A stretch of DNA of 64,000 nt, taken from contig NZ_FYDO01000006.1 of the NCBI RefSeq assembly GCF_900187615.1, positions 1 through 64,000 on the forward strand, in the 5' to 3' direction. This document shows, in pieces, positions 38,470 through 45,804 of the stretch (its first letter is position 1; each line of letters starts with the position of its first letter). A program made the position numbers and the translations under genes. Source of the DNA: Pseudomonas sp. Irchel s3f7 (lineage in GTDB: Bacteria; Pseudomonadota; Gammaproteobacteria; Pseudomonadales; Pseudomonadaceae). The notes below the pieces were generated by a model. The model was not told the origin of the DNA, made no database searches, and saw nothing but the letters and a program-made list of their open reading frames with translations.

Positions 38470-38745
38470 TTATGCCGCGACGACTTCAGTCTTCGGGACA
38501 ATGCTTACGTAACGACGACCGAAGGCGCCCTTTACTTCGAACTTGATCACGCCGTCGATTTTAGCGAACAGAGTGTGATCTTTGCCCATGCCAACGCCGT
38601 AGCCAGCGTGGAATTGGGTGCCGCGCTGACGCACGATGATGTTGCCCGGAATGATAACCTGGCCGCCATACATCTTCACGCCAAGGCGTTTGGCTTCTGA
38701 GTCGCGACCGTTACGGGTACTACCACCAGCTTTTTTGTGTGCCAT
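38470..38745 (-). CDS. rpmA: 50S ribosomal protein L27
   Basis: A 91-residue ribosomal protein, [24 protein letters not shown], near the peptidyl-transferase centre. Complete. AGGAG (read on the minus strand) precedes the ATG. Follows rplU by 35 bp in the standard rplU-rpmA order. Confidence 0.97.
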   Translation of the reverse strand: MAHKKAGGSTRNGRDSEAKRLGVKMYGGQVIIPGNIIVRQRGTQFHAGYGVGMGKDHTLFAKIDGVIKFEVKGAFGRRYVSIVPKTEVVAA

Positions 38746-38780
38746 GAGTTCAATTCTCCTAGTGAGGAATTAGGCTGAAA

Positions 38781-39095
38781 TTAAGCCTGAATACCGGTGA
38801 TTTTGATCTCGGTGTACCACTGGCGGTGGCCCATACGCTTCATGTGGTGCTTACGGCGACGGAACTTGATGATGCGGACTTTATCGTGACGACCTTGGGA
38901 GATCACTTCAGCCACAACGGTAGCGCCAGCAACAACTGGAGCGCCGATATTCACGTCGTCGCCATTGGCAACCAACAGAACGCGATCAAAGGTAACGGAT
39001 TCGCCGGTAGCGATTTCCAGTTTTTCGATCTTCAGGTATTCACCTGGGGCGACTTTGTACTGCTTGCCGCCAGTAACGATTACTGCATAAGACAT
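38781..39095 (-). CDS. rplU: 50S ribosomal protein L21
   Basis: A 104-residue ribosomal protein, [26 protein letters not shown] ... [24 protein letters not shown]. The start at 39095 has GGAGAAATACC upstream; a 20-codon extension is rejected. Divergent from ispB, with a 240-bp region that must hold its promoter. Confidence 0.97.
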   Translation of the reverse strand: MSYAVIVTGGKQYKVAPGEYLKIEKLEIATGESVTFDRVLLVANGDDVNIGAPVVAGATVVAEVISQGRHDKVRIIKFRRRKHHMKRMGHRQWYTEIKITGIQA

Positions 39096-39274
39096 GGTAT
39101 TTCTCCGATAATCCTGCTCACCCAGCTCTTTATAAGAAGAGGTATTGGCTGGCATGGCTGCATGGGGCTGGAAGGCCCGCTTGCAATTGCGTAAGGCAGG
39201 TGCTGCCCAGGAAGTTCAGGGTGCGCGATTGTACGCAAGCCACGCCCCGCTTGCAAGGGGCCGTCTATCGCGCC

Positions 39275-39303
39275 TTGACACCTGCAAGCGTGGGTCCTAG
39301 CAT
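39275..39303 (+). promoter_or_regulatory. Promoter of ispB
   Basis: TTGACA (39275-39280), 17-bp spacer, TAGCAT (39298-39303), about 26 nt of leader to the ATG at 39336. Confidence 0.75.
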
Positions 39304-39335
39304 GCCGCGCAACCCCTCTGGAGCGACTGTCTCTG

Positions 39336-40304
39336 ATGCAACCCCAAGCTTTCTACCGCGCGGTGGCGGACGATTTTAGCGCCGTCGACGGCATCATCAA
39401 GAAGCAGCTGACTTCCCGAGTACCGTTGGTATCGAAAATCGGCGACTACATTACCTCGGCTGGCGGAAAACGCCTTCGCCCTCTATTAGTGTTGCTGTGT
39501 GGCAAGGCACTGGGTCGCGAAGGCGACGAACTGCGTTTGCTGGCCGCGACCATCGAATTCCTGCACACCGCGACACTGCTGCATGACGACGTCGTCGACA
39601 TGTCCGGCATGCGCCGTGGCCGTTCGACTGCCAACGCCATGTGGGGCAACGCGCCGAGCGTGCTGGTGGGCGATTTCCTGTATTCGCGCTCGTTCGAAAT
39701 GATGGTCGAACTGGGCTCGATGCCGGTGATGAAGATCCTGTCGCAAGCCACACGCATCATCGCCGAAGGTGAAGTGCTGCAGCTGTCGAAGGTCCGTGAC
39801 GCCAGCACCACCGAAGAAACCTACATGGAAGTCATCCGCGGCAAGACTGCGATGCTCTTCGAAGCCTCGACCCACAGTGCTGCAGCCCTGTGCGAAGCGA
39901 CGCCGGAACAGGCTGAAGCCCTGCGCACGTTTGGCGACCATCTGGGTGTGGCCTTCCAGTTGGTCGACGACCTGCTGGACTACAAGGGCGACGCGCAAAC
40001 CCTGGGCAAGAACGTCGGTGACGATCTGGCCGAAGGCAAGCCGACCCTGCCGCTGATCTACACCATGCGCGAAGGGACGCCGGAACAGGCCGCCCTGGTG
40101 CGCAAGGCGATCCAGAAAGGTGGTATCGAAGACCTGGAAAGCATCCGCGAAGCCGTGGAAGCCTCGGGTTCGCTGGAGTACACCGCACAACTGGCCCGTG
40201 ATTACGTGGCTCGTGCGATCAAGTGCCTCGACGCGCTGCCTGCCAGCGAATACCGCGATGCACTGGTTGAACTGAGCGAGTTCGCGGTCGCGCGTACGCA
40301 TTGA
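39336..40304 (+). CDS. ispB: Octaprenyl diphosphate synthase
   Basis: A 322-residue trans-prenyltransferase that makes the side chain of ubiquinone. The two aspartate-rich motifs are LLHDDVVDMSGMRRGRST (residues ~83-100) and FQLVDDLLDYKGD (~208-220), with GGKRLRPLL near residue 43. Chain length (C40 or C45) cannot be told from sequence by eye. Divergent from rplU-rpmA-obg as in other gammaproteobacteria. Confidence 0.94.
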   Translation: MQPQAFYRAVADDFSAVDGIIKKQLTSRVPLVSKIGDYITSAGGKRLRPLLVLLCGKALGREGDELRLLAATIEFLHTATLLHDDVVDMSGMRRGRSTANAMWGNAPSVLVGDFLYSRSFEMMVELGSMPVMKILSQATRIIAEGEVLQLSKVRDASTTEETYMEVIRGKTAMLFEASTHSAAALCEATPEQAEALRTFGDHLGVAFQLVDDLLDYKGDAQTLGKNVGDDLAEGKPTLPLIYTMREGTPEQAALVRKAIQKGGIEDLESIREAVEASGSLEYTAQLARDYVARAIKCLDALPASEYRDALVELSEFAVARTH

Positions 40305-40313
40305 TACGCGCTC

Positions 40314-40401
40314 TGTAGGAGCCGGCTTGCTGGCGATTGCATCATCCCGGCGTTCCTGACACACCGAGTTGCATGCATCGCCAGCAAGCCGGCTCCTACA
40401 G
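40314..40401. repeat. REPIN
   Basis: TGTAGGAGCCGGCTTGCTGG and its inverted partner CCAGCAAGCCGGCTCCTACA, about 88 bp overall, right after ispB. Confidence 0.88.
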
Positions 40402-40469
40402 TCCCACCTTCCGGCTCTAAAACCCTATATAATGTGCGCTTTTAGCGATCCTGAATCCAAGGAGCCTTA

Positions 40470-40811
40470 GTGAGCACGTTGCCACCCTGCCCGAAATGCA
40501 ATTCCGAATACACCTATGAAGACGGCGCTCAGCTGATCTGCCCCGAGTGCGCCCACGAGTGGTCCGCCGGTGGCGAAGCCGAAGCTGCGTCTGATGACGC
40601 GGTGAAGAAAGATTCGGTCGGCAATGTCCTGCAGGACGGCGATACCATCACCGTGATCAAGGACCTCAAGGTCAAGGGCACATCGCTGGTGGTCAAGGTC
40701 GGCACCAAGGTCAAGAACATCCGCCTGTGCGATGGCGATCACGATATCGACTGCAAGATCGACGGCATTGGCCCGATGAAGCTCAAATCCGAGTTCGTCA
40801 GAAAAGTCTGA
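40470..40811 (+). CDS. yjdM: Zinc-ribbon protein YjdM (PhnA family)
   Basis: A 113-residue protein with an N-terminal zinc ribbon (CPKC-x16-CPEC) and a C-terminal PhnA/YjdM domain ([20 protein letters not shown] ... [10 protein letters not shown]). Despite the old name PhnA, a role in alkylphosphonate use is not established for this family. Starts with GTG; CCAAGGAGCC upstream makes that start convincing. A TATAAT at 40426-40431 is a candidate -10. Confidence 0.9.
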   Translation: MSTLPPCPKCNSEYTYEDGAQLICPECAHEWSAGGEAEAASDDAVKKDSVGNVLQDGDTITVIKDLKVKGTSLVVKVGTKVKNIRLCDGDHDIDCKIDGIGPMKLKSEFVRKV

Positions 40812-40823
40812 ATCCGCTGTACT

Positions 40824-40848
40824 CCATCCCGCGCCCGACGCGGGATGG
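40824..40848 (+). terminator. Stem-loop after yjdM
   Basis: Perfect 10-bp stem CCATCCCGCG/CGCGGGATGG with a 5-nt loop, 12 bp after the stop. No T-run follows, so it may be a weak terminator or an mRNA 3'-end stabiliser. Confidence 0.6.
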
Positions 40849-40972
40849 TGCTTCACCCTCCTCCGTTTCGCTCAGCAAACCCTGGCAATAGCCAAACGCC
40901 AGCCGTTTTGACCTGACGCAATCTTTACCCACAAAAAAGTCCAAACCGCCAATAGGGCCTTGCTATTTATTG

Positions 40973-40991
40973 AATAGGAATTATTCTCATT
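40973..40991 (+). promoter_or_regulatory. Fur box over the promoter of the PA4570-like gene
   Basis: AATAGGAATTATTCTCATT matches the palindrome AATGAGAATnATTCTCATT at 17 of 19 positions. It covers a candidate -10 (TATTCT, 40982-40987) whose -35 would be TTGCTA (40960-40965, 16-bp spacer). Confidence 0.78.
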
Positions 40992-41018
40992 GAAACCAAT
41001 CAATGGAGATGAGAACTC

Positions 41019-41276
41019 ATGACTTATTTGATCGACGCCTGGCTGGACCGTCCGCACCCCTACCTCAGGATTTTGCATCGGGAAACCGGGGAAGTCTGTG
41101 CGGTACTGGAAGAGGAAGCCTTGAGCGAATTGCAGGATCAAGGTGATCTGGACCTCAACGGTTTGAGTTCCAGCGAACCGGTGGTGCTCAAGGAGCTGGT
41201 GCGCAATCTGTTTCTGTTCTGCTATGCCCGGGCGTTGCGCCCGACGAGTGAAGTGCACAACAAGATCGAAGTATGA
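41019..41276 (+). CDS. PA4570-family small protein
   Basis: An 85-residue acidic cytoplasmic protein, MTYLIDAWLDRPHPYLRILHR, resembling P. aeruginosa PA4570, a conserved protein of unknown role. No signal peptide, membrane helix or metal motif is evident. GGAGATGAG lies upstream of the ATG. The Fur box at 40973-40991 implies repression by iron and induction in iron starvation. Confidence 0.82.
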   Translation: MTYLIDAWLDRPHPYLRILHRETGEVCAVLEEEALSELQDQGDLDLNGLSSSEPVVLKELVRNLFLFCYARALRPTSEVHNKIEV

Positions 41277-41292
41277 GCAGCTCGCAAAAAAC

Positions 41293-41380
41293 TGTGGGAG
41301 CCAGCCTGCTGGCGATGGTATCAACGCGGTCCTGAAGAAAAAACCGGTCGCCCCTATCGCCAGCAGGCTGGCTCCCACAT
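41293..41380. repeat. REPIN
   Basis: TGTGGGAGCCAGCCTGCTGG with the inverted partner CCAGCAGGCTGGCTCCCACA, between the converging PA4570-like gene and fklB. Confidence 0.88.
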
Positions 41381-41407
41381 CAGCGAGTCATGCAGACAGG
41401 CCGGGTC

Positions 41408-42025
41408 TTACAGAACGTCGAGCAGCTCGACGTCGAACACCAGTACGCTGTGCGGTGGAATGCCGCCAACGCCTTGAGCGCCGTAAGCCAGTTCGCTCGG
41501 CACGTACAGACGCCATTTGCTGCCGGCGTTCATCAGTTGCAGGGCTTCGGTCCAGCCGGCGATCACGCCGCCAACCGGGAATTCTGCAGGCTGGCCGCGC
41601 TCGTAGGAGCTGTCGAACACGGTGCCGTTGATCAGTGTGCCGTGGTAGTGAGTACGCACGGTGTCTTCACGGGACGGCTTGGCGCCTTCACCGGCAGTCA
41701 GAACTTCGAACTGCAGGCCGGAAGCCAGGGTGGTGATGCCATCACGCTTGGCGTTTTCAGCCAGGAAGGCCAAGCCTTCGCCAGCGGCCGCTTCAGCCTT
41801 GGCTGCAGCTTCGGCTTGCATGATTTCGCGGATCACTTTGAAGCTGGCGGACATTTCTTCCTGACCAACACGGCTTGGCAGATCGGCGAACGCGTCGGTC
41901 AGGCCTGCCAGGATTGCGTCCAGGCTAACGCCCGGTGGCGGGTTGTCGCGCAGTTGGTCGCCCAGCTGACGGCCGATACCGTAGCTGACGCGCGTTTCGT
42001 CGGTGGACAGATTTACTTCGGACAT
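41408..42025 (-). CDS. fklB: FKBP-type peptidyl-prolyl isomerase FklB
   Basis: A 205-residue isomerase with an N-terminal dimerisation domain (ETRVSYGIGRQLGDQL ... AGLTDAFADL) and a C-terminal FKBP domain (~105-205: VRTHYHGTLINGTVFDSSYERGQPAEFPVG; LQLMNAGSKWRLYVPSELAYG). No signal peptide is visible from the chosen start MSEVNLSTDETRVSYG, so it is probably cytoplasmic like E. coli FklB. A 25-codon extension upstream is rejected. Confidence 0.92.
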   Translation of the reverse strand: MSEVNLSTDETRVSYGIGRQLGDQLRDNPPPGVSLDAILAGLTDAFADLPSRVGQEEMSASFKVIREIMQAEAAAKAEAAAGEGLAFLAENAKRDGITTLASGLQFEVLTAGEGAKPSREDTVRTHYHGTLINGTVFDSSYERGQPAEFPVGGVIAGWTEALQLMNAGSKWRLYVPSELAYGAQGVGGIPPHSVLVFDVELLDVL

Positions 42026-42146
42026 GACACTGCTCCGCTGTGCGGACGGCCCGGAGACATGCCGTGCGTGCACAGCGCGTCCCGGAGCGCCCGGAACCAA
42101 AAGGGCCAGCAGACTAGCACAGTTGTCATGGCGTTGATGAGGGACG

Positions 42147-42437
42147 TCAGGCGATCGGCACCTTCAGGTTTTCCTCGACATCGACAACCAACCCGCACAT
42201 CTCGTCATGAACCACGGTGTGCACCAGGTTGAAATGCAATTTGGGAAAGGATCGCAGAACATCACGTGCATGCTCCACTGAACGCAGGCTCATCATGTGG
42301 CCGTGTGTATCGCTCAATGGATACGCCGCACCGTGCATCCGCGCCTCCAGCAGGTAGATGCCTCCCTCCATCGAGATCAGGTTCAGCTCATCGACCTTCC
42401 CGGCGATGGCATAAGCATTCAACTCTTGCAGGTTCAT
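42147..42437 (-). CDS. Small conserved hypothetical protein (DUF6482-like)
   Basis: A 96-residue soluble protein, MNLQELNAYAIAGKVDELNLISMEGGIYLLEARM, with several His/Cys residues (DTHGHMM, HFNLVHTVVHDEMCG). It resembles small Pseudomonas proteins classed as DUF6482; function unknown. GGAGGTGCG (minus strand) just before the ATG supports the start. Confidence 0.75.
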   Translation of the reverse strand: MNLQELNAYAIAGKVDELNLISMEGGIYLLEARMHGAAYPLSDTHGHMMSLRSVEHARDVLRSFPKLHFNLVHTVVHDEMCGLVVDVEENLKVPIA

Positions 42438-42542
42438 GGACGCACCTCCCGCAGTGACGAGCCATTACCCCTACAGGGATATGCCTCGGGGCGGCAAAGT
42501 ACAAGTCTCTGGACAGACCATTTATCTGTTATCGGGGTATTT

Positions 42543-42638
42543 TGTGGCGAGCGAGCTTGCTCGCGCAGGGCTGCGCAGCGGCCCCAATAAAAGCGGGATC
42601 GCTACGCAATCCAGCGGGAGCAAGCTCCCTCGCCACAA
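42543..42638. repeat. REPIN
   Basis: TGTGGCGAGCGAGCTTGCTCG and GGGAGCAAGCTCCCTCGCCACA face each other over about 96 bp. The two halves differ more than in other copies (GCGAGC versus GGGAGC), as if a hybrid of two REP types. Confidence 0.82.
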
Positions 42639-42653
42639 GGGAGCTGGTCCGGA

Positions 42654-43142
42654 TCAGTGCTTGGTGACTTTATCCAGATAACCCATGGCAAATGCCGATA
42701 CCACGAAGGTCATGTGGATAATCACGTACCACTGCAAATGCTCGGGATCGACGTTCTTGGCATCCATGAAGATGCGCAGCAGGTGAATGGACGAAATCGC
42801 CACGATCGACGCGGCCACTTTCATCTTCAACGATGACGAGTCCATGGTGCCGAGCCAGTTGAGCTTCTCCTTGCTGTCGTCGATATCCAGCTGGGAGACG
42901 AAGTTCTCGTAACCGGAAATCATCACCATCACCAGCAAGCCGCCCACCAGCGCCATGTCGATCAGCGACAGCAGCACCAGGATCAGATCCGATTCGGCCA
43001 TCGAGAAGACATTGGGAATGACGTGGAAAACTTCCTGGAAGAATTTCAGCGCCAGCGCCAGCAACCCGAGGGACAGGCCGAAATAGATCGGCGCCAGCAG
43101 CCAGCGCGAGGCGTACATCGCATTTTCGATAAAGCGTTCCAT
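42654..43142 (-). CDS. YqhA/UPF0114 family membrane protein
   Basis: A 162-residue inner-membrane protein with three to four helices (residues ~12-35, 52-78, 108-125, 138-156), the family TIGR00645/UPF0114 ([49 protein letters not shown]). Function is unknown. Complete, single gene. Confidence 0.9.
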   Translation of the reverse strand: MERFIENAMYASRWLLAPIYFGLSLGLLALALKFFQEVFHVIPNVFSMAESDLILVLLSLIDMALVGGLLVMVMISGYENFVSQLDIDDSKEKLNWLGTMDSSSLKMKVAASIVAISSIHLLRIFMDAKNVDPEHLQWYVIIHMTFVVSAFAMGYLDKVTKH

Positions 43143-43313
43143 TGAATCTCACATGTTGGTCTGGAAATCGCCGCGAGTATACCAGCCCCCTGTCAATAGC
43201 CAGAAGCTGCCAGAAACTATCGAAAAATCCGTCACCTGCGCCGGTGTATCAACGTTTTTCTGCTAGTGTCCAAATCATTGACCGCCCAGCGGTATCCGAC
43301 AGGAAGACTGGAA

Positions 43314-45143
43314 ATGGATGTGCGATTGCCTTTAACGAGTGCCGGTATTTGCCTGGCGCTGCTGCTAAGTGGCTGCTCACCCAGCGATGAAAAGCGCCAG
43401 GTCAGCCTCGAAGAAAAAACGGCGCAGTTCGAGCAGTCGCTGGATACCATTACGGACCCGAAACTCAAGGACGCCGTGGCGGAGCTGGGCGGCTCGCTGC
43501 TGCTGCTTGAACGCGCACAACTCAAACTCGACACCAAACCGGCGGAAACCGAGTACGGCGAAGACGTGCTTGCCATTCTCAAGCATTACCCCACGCCACA
43601 AGCCTTGGTCGACACCTATATCAACGGCTTGTTCGTGCTGCAAAAAGACTCCAGCTCCGACTACCTGATCGACCTGCAACCGGTGTTCCCTTTTACATTC
43701 GGTATTCCCGCCGCGTTTCTGTTTCCCCACGGGCTGGAATGGCAATCGGTCACCCTGAGCAACAAACGGGTGATCCCGTTCCAGCCGGAATGGTCGGAAA
43801 CCGATCCCGGCATTCAGCTGAGCCCGTCGAGTTCCAACCTGACCAACCCCGATGACCTGACCGTGGCCTACCCCTTCATCGACGGTCTCGACGTCGACAA
43901 ACAGCAGCAGCCGCAACCGGTGAGCCTGCAGGGTAAAGTCGAGGTCATTGCACCGCGCCGGCTCTACAGTTTCGACCTGACGAAAAAGGATGTCGGGCAG
44001 ACGCGCACCAATGACAACCTGAGCGTCACCTTGCTGAAGTTCACCAACAACTACGCAGAAATCGAATACAACAACAGCCTGCCGCTGGCGTCGGAAGTCA
44101 GCGAAACACCGCTGAACCCGTTGATTGTCCAGGCGAGGGACAGCACTGGCCAATTCATCACACGCGCCGGCTCGATCAACGAAACCGCCACGCAAATTGC
44201 CTTCTATCAACAACAACTCGCGAAAATGCAGCAGCAGAAGAGCTGGAGCCCGGCCCTGGAAAAGCAGCTCAACGAAGAACAGCGCACCTTTGAGAAGCAG
44301 CAAGCGCGGCACTATTCCAAGGTGTACTTCAACGGAACAATCGAAACCCTCGAAGTCAGCCTGCTCGACTTTTCCACCGCCACCGTGACCCGCAAAGACC
44401 TGAATCTGCCGGTCCGGCATTTCGAAGCCAGCACCACGGCAAAAACCCTCCAGCCGCTGGACCTGTCCGTCGTGGTGTATGACGACCAGGCGCCGACCTG
44501 GCTCAAAGGGGCCACGTTGAGTGAGGAGCAACTGAAGAAAGGCGTCAGTATCACCCAGTCGGTCGACGACCCCAGCGCTGCACGCATCGAGTTCAGTCAC
44601 CTGCGCAGTTTCAATGATGAACTGCTCGGCACCTCGTTCAGCCCCGGTGAAAGTCCGGTGAGTTTTTTTACCGAAGACAGTCACGGTAAACGGGACGAGC
44701 CGATTGAGTTGCCGTCGCAGGCTTATCAGATCGATCCCTTGCGCGGGACCATCACCTATGACCTGAACCTGTTCCCACAAGCACCGGCCTATGCAGTGGG
44801 CTCCATGCCCCTGTTCCTGGCCACGGTCGACAAAAAAACCGTCGATGCTCATCAATTACCCAAAGGGTTGGAGCTCAAAGGCAATGCACTGGTGGTCGAT
44901 CTGAAGGCGTTTCCCGCCCAGGACTGGCGTTTTTTCGCCAAGGACGACAGCGGTCATTACTTGAAGGAAATTCTATCGGTCAACCATGAAGCCAGCGCAC
45001 AAGGTCCGGCGCTGTTTGCCGTGCATTATTTCTACGGCCAGCCAACGCGCCTGGAAACCTATCAACGCACTGACCTCACCACCGTGCAATATGGTTATGA
45101 GGTCAAACTCGACCAGGCCGACATGTCTCGCCTTGATCAATAG
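43314..45143 (+). CDS. Large uncharacterised lipoprotein
   Basis: A 609-residue protein with a lipoprotein signal ending in LLLSGC (acylated Cys at residue 21, then Ser+2, which predicts outer-membrane sorting). The body is soluble with mixed beta-type sequence and one coiled-coil-like Gln/Lys-rich segment around residues 295-330 (FYQQQLAKMQQQKSW ... EEQRTFEKQQ). Near residue 145 is FPFTFGIPAAFLFPHGLEW. I recognise no family. AGGAAG lies upstream of the ATG at 43314, and a 16-codon extension is rejected. Confidence 0.85.
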   Translation: MDVRLPLTSAGICLALLLSGCSPSDEKRQVSLEEKTAQFEQSLDTITDPKLKDAVAELGGSLLLLERAQLKLDTKPAETEYGEDVLAILKHYPTPQALVDTYINGLFVLQKDSSSDYLIDLQPVFPFTFGIPAAFLFPHGLEWQSVTLSNKRVIPFQPEWSETDPGIQLSPSSSNLTNPDDLTVAYPFIDGLDVDKQQQPQPVSLQGKVEVIAPRRLYSFDLTKKDVGQTRTNDNLSVTLLKFTNNYAEIEYNNSLPLASEVSETPLNPLIVQARDSTGQFITRAGSINETATQIAFYQQQLAKMQQQKSWSPALEKQLNEEQRTFEKQQARHYSKVYFNGTIETLEVSLLDFSTATVTRKDLNLPVRHFEASTTAKTLQPLDLSVVVYDDQAPTWLKGATLSEEQLKKGVSITQSVDDPSAARIEFSHLRSFNDELLGTSFSPGESPVSFFTEDSHGKRDEPIELPSQAYQIDPLRGTITYDLNLFPQAPAYAVGSMPLFLATVDKKTVDAHQLPKGLELKGNALVVDLKAFPAQDWRFFAKDDSGHYLKEILSVNHEASAQGPALFAVHYFYGQPTRLETYQRTDLTTVQYGYEVKLDQADMSRLDQ

Positions 45144-45149
45144 TGCGAC

Positions 45150-45491
45150 TCAATGCTCGGGGCGAAACTCGAAGCCACCCAGATTGCGGCAGCGGCCGCC
45201 GTTGATTTCACGCAGCTGGGCTTGCAGGTGCAGGCACCAGATTTGTGGATCGTCAGCCAGTTCGTAACCGTGCAGGGTCAGGCTTTCTACGATGGTGTCG
45301 AGAATGGATTCGGCCACAAACGGGCCATGAAACGGGCCTTGGGCTTTGATGGCCGAAGGTTGTTCACCGGCCATTCCGGCAGCGAACAGCAAGGTCCACA
45401 TGCCCGTGTCCCCCGCCAATGGGCGGACGGCGCACTCGATACGGGTCACAAGGCCCAGGCATTGACGGGTGAGGCAGAGGTTGCGCGACAT
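45150..45491 (-). CDS. PA4575-like small protein
   Basis: A 113-residue protein, MSRNLCLTRQCLGLVTRIECAVRPLAGDTGMWTLLFAAGM, with no signal peptide. It sits between the YqhA-like/lipoprotein genes and the Lon-type protease, the place held by PA4575 in P. aeruginosa, and I take it as that conserved hypothetical. Function unknown. It converges with the lipoprotein gene with 6 bp between stops. Confidence 0.7.
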   Translation of the reverse strand: MSRNLCLTRQCLGLVTRIECAVRPLAGDTGMWTLLFAAGMAGEQPSAIKAQGPFHGPFVAESILDTIVESLTLHGYELADDPQIWCLHLQAQLREINGGRCRNLGGFEFRPEH

Positions 45492-45804
45492 GGCGGCGAC
45501 CCTCGGTAGAGCGGTTATTCAGCCCCCACGGGAAGGCTGTTTCGATCCAGTGATTACTGTCGACATCCCTGAGCTGAGAATAGAAGAAAAGTCTGCCGCG
45601 GACGCCCAACAAGACCAGAAGGCGCCGAGCGGTCACAGTGTGAATATTGACGTCATTTCGACGGCGCTTTTTCACACTTTCATACAAAAAAAATGTGGGA
45701 GCGCGCCTGCTCGCGATGGCGGAGTTTCAGTCACCACAGAGGTGAATGTCAGTCCGTCTTCGCGAGCAAGCTTGCTCCCACAGTTCAACGGTTCAAGTAC
45801 TGCC
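45492..45804. other. Intergenic region with REPIN
   Basis: No gene was found in these 313 bp. The half nearest 45804 is a REPIN; the rest is the putative promoter region of the PA4575-like gene. Confidence 0.6.
45694..45782. repeat. REPIN
   Basis: TGTGGGAGCGCGCCTGCTCGCG and the inverted partner CGCGAGCAAGCTTGCTCCCACA, about 89 bp overall, just downstream of the Lon-type protease gene. Confidence 0.87.
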
